Source: Heterobilharzia americana (Eukaryota; Platyhelminthes; Trematoda; Strigeidida; Schistosomatidae). From it: a stretch of 64,000 nt of DNA. The position numbers were made by a program, and so were the translations under genes. Positions 56,410-64,000 of this stretch are shown piece after piece. The notes under the pieces are model-generated. The model searched no databases and was not told the origin of the DNA. It saw only the letters and a program-made list of their open reading frames with translations. The stretch is taken from positions 8,411,248-8,475,247 of the forward strand of contig OX104134.1 of the NCBI GenBank assembly GCA_944470555.2. The letters run 5' to 3'. Within the stretch, counting starts at the first letter, position 1; every line of letters starts with the position of its first letter.

Positions 56410-58600
56410 GCCACAACTAAAGTGGCTTGGTTAACTTAGATTAATTGAGAACTTTAGACAAAAAGTTTTCGTTATAAGGGCCTATATCTAGACGAAAACT
56501 CTTTTAAATTCTTGCTTATTAATCTCTTCACTGTTATTCCAGCAACACTAACCACTTTAGTCTGTCTTCACCATTCTTTGTACAGGTGATATGGTGAATA
56601 TTAACATCATGTTATGCTTAAAACTTTGAATTATCTACTTTCAGATTTACTGGTTCGTTAATTCTTACACGCATGCATCAAAATTATCTAAAAATTCATA
56701 TTTTGTTGTCTGTAAATCAGGATGTGAACCTTAGAGTGACTACTTTTCTGAGTGCCATTTTTTAAAATTTAAACATTATTTGCTTTTGCTGTTTTCTGCC
56801 CTGTTTACTGATAAAGTTAATCTAGTCATGAATTAATAAATTGTCATATTTACCTGTCAGTCGTACTTTGAGTAATATGACCATATCTTTCCAAAATTGT
56901 TTACATGGTTGCACTATTAGGCTGAATATTGTTGATCCGCATTTCACGCAACTTATCTCAGAATTTATTCTTCTCGTCTGTACATCTGTTATCCTAAAAG
57001 TATGGAATTGTATTCCGACAGAAACAAGAGCTTTTTATCCTCAGTATTTCACTTTTTAAAATACAATTCTTATTTACATTCATCTATAATGGTTTTCTAA
57101 TAACTGTAACTACCCTTCGTCTTGTCATTGACTTTGTAGTTTACAATGGAAATTTTTAAATAGAACACAACAGTTACTTACCTTTCTGGTTCACCTCAAA
57201 TAGCACGCCAATCAATACAGAAATTCTAAAAGCTACCTTATGAGCTCATGCAACATCCCGGTTCTTGAATAAATAATATACACTAACAAAAACACTCACT
57301 CTGAGGTTCTCAAACAATATGCTGACAAATATACTCAAAATCGTCCCAATTTTGTTCATTAGTTCATCTCTATACAATTAACAATATGCTTTTGGTATTT
57401 CGTAACGAGACTGTTTAAAAATTATTGTTAACTATCCCTTTTTTTATCCATTGATACAAAGGAATGTGTACTTAACTGATTGTCTTTCTTACATCTGAAG
57501 TGGAAGATATACAACTCCGTTGTACATCCTAACTTAGACCTCGTTATCAGGAACCAGTAGCCAACTTTTATTTATTCTACCTACAAACTTGTATTCAACT
57601 AGACTTGAAGTTCACCCAGCTCCTGAAGAAAAGCAGTTTTTACTGGCATTCTAGGCGGAAGTGATGTAGAACGTTGAAAACACTTTTACTGAAGTTTAGG
57701 CTCTTACGTCATGGCACTTAATTTTTACTTACTTCCTGTGATCAAAAAAGATATCCTTGTATATACTAATACTCATCTGTTAACACTTTTATATATCGCT
57801 ACTAACTATCGTGGTTCGGATTGTTGACATGAGCGTGTTTTGTCTAAGTCATCGTCATCAAAAAATCCAAGTGATGTGTGCAACAGAAATGTCTTCAGCT
57901 CCTTCTCTAATCACACATAGATCTACAGTTGTGTGAGTCACCGACTTGATTCATTCCCTTCACTCTCGACTCTCCACCCGTCACTTACTGCAAGATAATT
58001 AATACATAAAAAAGTTCAATACTCTTCAACCTAGTTGGAGTTACAGTCATCAAGCGTCTACGAAGTGCTGTATATGTGTGTGTATACAGAAGAAAACTGC
58101 TGTCATGCTGGAGAGGTGAAAAGAGATAACAGAAAATTGAGACTGCCGAAACCACCAAGATAGTAAACTTTCCAATGTAATTTGTCTTACGTAACTGCAT
58201 GTTTCAAGTCGTGCAAAATCTTGTCACCATTGTTACTCAGTTTCCAGAAGGTTCGTTTGCAGTACGTATATAATCTGGATGTGTGTAGGTAGGACTATCT
58301 TTTAACTATTTTCAGTGATTTTTGCACCCAAAATATACAATTTTCTATTTCGTTTAACTGCTGAATGACTTTTTGCCACTAAGCAAAAGTACGACAAATC
58401 TTAATCATCGCAACCCAAAAATTAAGATGAATTAATGTTTTTTAAAAATTCTTGTTTCATACTTTTTTCAGTCTCATTAAAGAAAGTACGCACAATTTTG
58501 CACGCATATTTTGAAAAATAAGTTTTCTAACTAAATGTTTTAATGTTTTCTTCCCAAATACTGCTAGGCACTTGTGGCATCATCATTACAATAATAATAG
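56410..58600. other. No supported gene
   Basis: AT-rich, short frames only. 56410-56470 may be the 3' part of the SINE-like repeat carrying the hammerhead. Nothing else recognised. Confidence 0.4.
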
Positions 58601-58603
58601 CAA

Positions 58604-58611
58604 TCATAATA

Positions 58612-58661
<50 letters not shown>
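58604..58661. repeat. (AAT)n microsatellite
   Basis: About nineteen AAT units, seen directly (AATAATAATAAT...). It could be the 3' tail of an otherwise lost RTE copy, as family II copies end in TAA repeats, but no RT sequence adjoins it. Confidence 0.95.
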
Positions 58662-58662
<1 letters not shown>

Positions 58663-59539
58663 TGGATAATAAAATTATTATTACGATAACATTAAAAGAA
58701 TGAGTCGAAGTACTGGTACAACCAAGCATTGATAACTGTTTGGCTGAGAATATATAAGTTATATTGAATCAATAGAGATTAGCGGAGGATCTCATGCTTC
58801 TCATATCTCTGTTGACACCTCAAGTCGGCTTGCAAAACTACCAAATTAGTGAGATGTCCCATCGTATAAATTTATCTGATGAGTGTCATAGTACGTAAAC
58901 GAATAGGGACTGATGTAAAACTTCAGTTGGAAATTAAGCTTTCATCTAGTTGCAAATGTTTTCAATCTTGAATGTTAAAAACGAGAGAAAAAACCACAAC
59001 TTAATCTTGTTGACTAGTTTATATAACTTTTCGTGTTACTTGACTTTACTAAGTAGTATGAATACAGTCATGATGGGTAGTGGCTAGCAGTGGGACTCGT
59101 CAGCCGGATGTAGCTGCCTCCCAGTGAGTGATGTTGTTCCCGTAGGGATTCGGACTTGAGATGTTAATGTGAGTATGAATATGTGTCCGATTTTGCTTAT
59201 GAAGGCAGTTGAATTGTGCCATCCTCTGATTTTTCTGTTCGACCAGTATAATAATTATGGCTATGAATAAAAAACAGACTTATTACAGTATCTGTACTTT
59301 TCTAGAGGAGGTATCTCAAACATGCACTTACTGTTATAAAAGAGGTAAATCTCAATGTTCGCGAGTGTCTCCAACGTGACAGCAGTTGAGCAAAGGAACC
59401 ATACAGTCACAACCCAGTCAGTTACCACCATCATGTTATCAGTTATCAGCTGTCTATATGAGTAGTGTGTGTCCAAATGGAGATAGTTTAGTTCACACTT
59501 GACATAATCGATAAGAACAACACAAACAAATGTTTCCGA
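58662..59539. other. No supported gene
   Basis: No motif found on either strand before the second assembly gap. Confidence 0.4.
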
Positions 59540-60039
59540 NNNNNNNNNNNNNNNNNNNNNNNNNNNNNNNNNNNNNNNNNNNNNNNNNNNNNNNNNNNNN
59601 NNNNNNNNNNNNNNNNNNNNNNNNNNNNNNNNNNNNNNNNNNNNNNNNNNNNNNNNNNNNNNNNNNNNNNNNNNNNNNNNNNNNNNNNNNNNNNNNNNNN
59701 NNNNNNNNNNNNNNNNNNNNNNNNNNNNNNNNNNNNNNNNNNNNNNNNNNNNNNNNNNNNNNNNNNNNNNNNNNNNNNNNNNNNNNNNNNNNNNNNNNNN
59801 NNNNNNNNNNNNNNNNNNNNNNNNNNNNNNNNNNNNNNNNNNNNNNNNNNNNNNNNNNNNNNNNNNNNNNNNNNNNNNNNNNNNNNNNNNNNNNNNNNNN
59901 NNNNNNNNNNNNNNNNNNNNNNNNNNNNNNNNNNNNNNNNNNNNNNNNNNNNNNNNNNNNNNNNNNNNNNNNNNNNNNNNNNNNNNNNNNNNNNNNNNNN
60001 NNNNNNNNNNNNNNNNNNNNNNNNNNNNNNNNNNNNNNN
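59540..60039. other. Assembly gap (500 N)
   Basis: A run of exactly 500 undetermined bases, a typical placeholder length. It hides the 3' end of the RTE family II copy that begins at 60040. Confidence 0.99.
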
Positions 60040-60831
60040 TCTGTAGTTTGTTGGAAATCCCTTTCGTAACGCGCCAAGTCTCTGAACCATACAGGAGCAC
60101 TGACTTGACTGATGTTGGTGTTGAAAATCCGAATCTTGTTCCACATGCTGAGTGCTGAAGATCTCCACACTGGCTTAAGGCTAATGAACGCCTGTCTTAC
60201 TGTGTTTCCGATCTTGGCTTCAATGTCCTCGTCTGTGCCACCGCTGCCTGTAGTTGAAACAGTGCTTCCTAGATAGGTGAAGGAGGCTACTTCCTTTAGG
60301 TTTATCCCGTTGATGGTGATTGGAGCTTCTTGTTGTTGTTGGTGGTGGTGTTGGTTGGGTATCTTCAACACCTCTGTCTTCGCTACATTCGCTTGAAGTG
60401 CCGTCTTCGCTGCCTCACCTCTTCTGCCAACTTGTTAGTTTTCTCCTGTACATCTTCAAGTTTGTGTGACATTAGATACAAGTCATTGGGGAAATCCGAA
60501 TCTTCTAGGATCTTTTCCCCGGTCCAGCCAGCGTATGCCTCTCTTCTCGCTCTTCACTGTTTGTTGCATGATCCAGTCGACTACAATCAGGAATATCATG
60601 GGTGATAGTAGTCAGTCTTGTCTTACTCCCTCCTGTCTTTGCTTCAAAAGCATCACTGAGCTTCCTATTGTGAACTACTTGACATGTGGCGTCTTCATAT
60701 AGTTGTTGAATGAGGCTGATAAAGGTTTGTGGTATTCCGTAATATTGAAGCAGTTTCCAAATTACCTCTCGGTCGATGCTGTCAAAGGCCCTCTCAAAGT
60801 TGATAAACTTGAGGTAGAGAGTTGACTGTCA

Positions 60832-61527
60832 TTATATACTCTGTTCTATGATGATGCGTAGTGTCGCGTTGCAATTTGGTCTGCACATGATTTGTACTTC
60901 CTGAATCCAGCCTGTTCGAGTCGTAGTTTTGAATCCAGTGCATCCTTTAGTCTCTCCAGGATGATGCTGCCTAATATTTTGCTTGTTTTGGGTGGACAGG
61001 AGCGAGATTCCGCGCCAGTTCGTGCAAACACTGAGGTCTCCCTTCTTCGGGAGTTTCACAAGGTAACCCTTCTTCCAATCGCCAGGTACCTTTACTTCCT
61101 TCCAAACCTTCTGCAATAGTGGTGTGAGCATGTCCACTGTTGTCTCTGCATCCGTTCTCAGTGCTTTTGGCGGGATTCCATCTGGTCCTGCTGCTTTCCC
61201 GGATTTCAGTAGCTTTATGGCGTTCAGGACTTCCACTTTTGTTGGAGGATTTATGTTCACTTGTAGTTCTGTGGCTGCAGGTGGTATTTCTGGACGAAGT
61301 GCAGGTGGTGGTGGTGGTGGTCGATTCAAGAGCTTCTTGAAGTGGTCGGCCCATCGTTTCCTTTGTTTCTCTTCTTTCGTAATTAAATTTCCGTCATCAT
61401 CTTCTATTGGTTTCATCTGTGTTGATCTATTACCAGACAGTAACCTGGTTATTTGATACAATGTTGTCACGTTTTTTTCTCTCCTACCTGCAGCCTGTTC
61501 TGCTTCACTTGTCGTCTTTGCGTGCAC
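60832..61527 (-). pseudogene. RTE II linker and RT entry domain
   Basis: A frame of 231 codons, longer than in the copy at 49207-52450. It holds TLYQITRLLSGNRSTQMK, then WADHFKKLLNRPPPPPPALR, then SGKAAGPDGIPPKALRT, then LPKKGDLSVCTNWRGIS. It then drifts out of frame at LSTQNK. The proline run is coded by a CCA/CCT expansion. RT resumes at 60846-61031 and in the frames below 60800. Confidence 0.85.
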
Positions 61528-62260
61528 TCTTCTTCACTTCTTTCTCCAGTGTAGTGTTTTATACATTGTGCTCAGTTCCTCTTGTCGTTGTGCATCCTTG
61601 CACTGGTTTATCTTCTACTTCACCATCCTCCTCTCACTCCTCTATCAGCTTCCATGTGTCCATCGAGATCCATTCCTTATCTTCCTTCTTCTTCCTTCCT
61701 AAAACGGTTATGCAGATTTCTTTCCACATCTCTTTCAAAGACTTCCAGTGTTCTTCCACACAGGTCTCTTCAGGGATGTTCCTCGATATCTCCCATTTTG
61801 TCTTGATGGCTGGCTGCCATGAAGATGTCCTTTGTAGTTTCATCCTTCAGTTTCCTAGTGTTGTGCCTGAACTGTGGTCTATCACCAACTTCCTTGGAGG
61901 CTTTCAACTTGATTTGGAAGGTAAGTTCCTTGCACTAGACAGTGAGTGGTCTGAGCCTACATCTGCTCCTCTTCCTGCTTGACCTTGTGTTAAGTAGGCT
62001 GAGTCTCCATCTCCACTTTCTCCACATTGAGATGAAGTCGATCTGATTTTTAGTGTGGTGTGTCCTGGTGTCTGGTGAAATCCATGTTGGTCGCTTTGTG
62101 GATATCCTCGTGCTTGAACACACTGCCTCACTGCAATCACCAAATCGTTGAATGCACAGAATTCTGCAAACAATTCTCCATTTTCGTTCATCACCTCACC
62201 GAGCGCTTCTCCACCCATGGTTTAGTTCTCTTCCTGTGTTGTCCCCTCCCAGTTTGGCAT

Positions 62261-62788
62261 TCATGTCGCCGCACCCATTAGAATTTTGATGTCGCCATCT
62301 GATGTGCATGTCCAGTGCTGATTGCAGTTGTATGTAAAATTCCTCCTTCTTCTTTTCATCTGCATTATTTGTAGGTGCCTAGTGTAGCACTGTATGATTG
62401 TGACCTTCCTTCCTTCTTTTGAGTTGAACCTTGCTGTCATGATGGTGGAGGACATTGGTTCCCACTGCATGAGGGAAGTCTTCGATGCTGTTGGGGACAT
62501 CATGATAGCCACTCGGAAACTCAGTGTGCTCGTGGTTGTCGTCTGGGTGACAATGTAGGAGTAGATTATTGGTTCTCCAGTTGACAGTTTGGAGAGTCCA
62601 CTTCCATTCCATCTGCTTTCGCGAATTCCAAGCACTTCAATGCGATACCTCCTCATCTCGTTTGCAATCTGGGCTGCCTTGCTGGGTCCAAACATGGTGC
62701 GGACATTCCATGTCCCCACGTTTACTTTCGCTTTCATCGAGGGAGAGAAGACACATCGGCGAATTGGCTCCCCAAAGGCTTTCACCAA
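62261..62788 (-). pseudogene. RTE II endonuclease N-terminal part
   Basis: The frame starts with a short leader (MVKAFGEPIRRCVFSPSMK), then VNVGTWNVRTMFGPSKAAQI, then VLGIRESRWNGSG. The CESRW motif is changed to RESRW here. It continues to ATIIQCY-type residues in damaged form (VTIIQCYTRH) and ends at 62261. Frameshifts break the catalytic part relative to 51459-51998. Confidence 0.8.
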
Positions 62789-62935
62789 CTGGCGTCATTT
62801 CGCCTCTCCGATTCCAGCGAGAAATAATATTATTTTGTTTGTGCTTTGAAGTTTGTTTAGCGTTTGTATTGGTTTAATGGGGTATGGTTGTTAGTCCTAT
62901 GTTCAACCTTCCCTCTTTACCCGGGTTTAGGACCA

Positions 62936-64000
62936 TCTAGTAACTAGTGAACTAGTTAACCATGCCAGGTAATACAACCGATGTAATTTGCTCCAATGGA
63001 GCAGGTGAAATGGTACATGCATATGGATTTGACCTGTCATAGGATATTGTCTTTTATCGAAACAGAGAACAATTTACGGCTAGTAGAGGTGAAATGAAAT
63101 TTGACTGCGTTTATGATTTTTGGATGCAGAAGGACCTAGGTATGCCTACGTCTGCGTTTTTATGCTTACTTCATATTTGATTTTTAAATCCGAGATTAAA
63201 ATCTTTATTTCCATATGTCATACATTAGTCAAGTGTGTTGAGGGCTTTAACTAAACTAGTTAATGGCATCATTTGTGGTGAAAAAAATCTTGGCGAATTC
63301 TTCACGTTCGACTGACATGTACCAAAGTAAACTATATACTGTGCTTCCGAGAGATCAGTGTGGTCACGAGAAGTTGGATATACAACGTTGCAGTATTTAC
63401 TTTCTTTTTAATGGTTGTGAGATTCAAGGTATGATGGTAGAGGATACCTCATTCACTGGTTGTATTAATATCTTTGAAGTATCATTCGCATGTGATGTAG
63501 ACAGCGAGTGAGGGGTAGTCATGGGGGTTAGGTCTAAGGTTTTTGGCTCGAAGGGTTGATCAGTAAGTGGAGTGTATACGCATCCAGTAAGTAATTAGGG
63601 TGTCTTGCGCATTTTAAACTACTGTCTACCTCCTATGATTGTAGTTAAATCGTGAACAAAGTGAAAAACGTTTGAAGGTAATCAGATCAGTTCATGACAC
63701 CCGTTCAAAAGCTTGTCAGGGGCAGGTTTGAATCATATTAGAAAATATAGGTTTTTTGTAGTTCTTGAAGAACTGGAAAAGTGTGCTTCATGACGCTAGT
63801 TTGAATATAATCATATTCTAAACAACCGTTTTTCTTTGCCTGTCTTCGTATGCTCACTTACTTCCCATGTAATCATTATATCGTATTAATTCTTGTTTGT
63901 ATTGTCTTTGTTGTGATTAGAATGCACGTGAATGAAATCAGTACAGTTTTTTGGGCATCTACATTGTTTCAGTTATATGAGTCGAATACCCCTACATTTG
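62936..64000. other. No supported gene
   Basis: 63263-63511 (plus) is an open frame of 82 codons with several Cys and a GCEIQGMMVEDTSFTGCIN segment, but no family I recognise. Nothing else is visible up to the window end. Confidence 0.35.

Larger units (their letters stand above)
60040..62935 (-). mobile_element. RTE-like family II element, 3' end hidden by gap
   Basis: Minus strand, 5' to 3': 5' untranslated region from about 62935, endonuclease (62261-62788 and 61904-62218), linker and RT (60832-61527 and frames down to 60330), and late RT into the gap. The 5' untranslated region starts with CCTAAACCCGGGTAAAGAGG at about 62935, the longest 5' end of the three family II copies here. Family II copies are close to each other, so the family was recently active. 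Several frameshifts make this copy defective. Confidence 0.88.

Noticed and set aside
58604..58661. AAT array as a CRISPR-like or regulatory array
   Set aside because: Simple trinucleotide repeat without spacers; CRISPR arrays are not expected in an animal genome.
59261..60371. Long frames across 59540-60039
   Set aside because: They run through the second gap. Only the part above 60040, late RTE family II RT, is real sequence.

Overview
This window looks like a gene-poor, repeat-packed piece of a schistosome genome (Platyhelminthes, Trematoda; Schistosoma or a close relative). The evidence is AT-rich DNA with long (AT)n and (ATA)n tracts, two assembly gaps, Ty3/gypsy elements of the CsRn1/Boudicca type (tRNA-Trp-like primer site, C-H-C-C Gag knuckle), two abundant RTE-like non-LTR families, a CR1-like non-LTR element, and a hammerhead ribozyme of the kind carried by schistosome SINE-like (Sm-alpha) repeats. 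I cannot name the species. No host gene could be identified with confidence; two short stretches (12466-12711 minus, 53941-54156 plus) are weak exon candidates.

Layout. 1-5578 holds a decayed hammerhead-type SINE (about 4195-4250) and a 98-bp (AT)n tract. An assembly gap covers 5579-6069. 6300-9866 holds two minus-strand pieces of RTE family I, one decayed and one well preserved. 13400-20300 holds three RTE family I copies head to tail on the plus strand; the middle one (about 15010-18960) is nearly full length but broken by stops and frameshifts. 21870-29900 is a decayed minus-strand CR1-like element split by a young complete LTR retrotransposon (22632-27864, here element 1). Its two 343-bp LTRs look identical, its target duplication is AAGT, and its 1091-codon pol is open. 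31190-34480 is an old plus-strand gypsy-like element whose RT is interrupted by a 343-bp solo LTR of the element 1 family (33152-33494, target duplication AATT).

34990-35400 is an internally deleted RTE family II copy, followed by a 188-bp repeat whose identical partner lies at 44801-44988. Between the two repeats is a broken minus-strand gypsy element (element 2, coding 36048-39882). Element 3 (39948-44578, minus strand) is inserted upstream of its gag. Element 3 has 432-bp LTRs differing at about two positions and a TGTC duplication, but its integrase is deleted. 45050-45165 is a diverged inverted copy of the 188-bp repeat. 47740-48085 is a diverged relative of the element 3 LTR. 49207-53610 holds two RTE family II copies head to head. 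A hammerhead ribozyme with a complete catalytic core lies at 56347-56407. A third RTE family II copy (60040-62935, minus) is cut by the second gap (59540-60039).

The genes here do not form a host pathway; they are retrotransposon machinery at different stages of decay. Nesting gives a relative order: old gypsy before its solo LTR, CR1-like before element 1, element 2 before element 3. The items most worth following up are the core-complete hammerhead, the recently inserted integrase-less element 3, the perfect 188-bp repeats around the nested block, and the internally deleted RTE.
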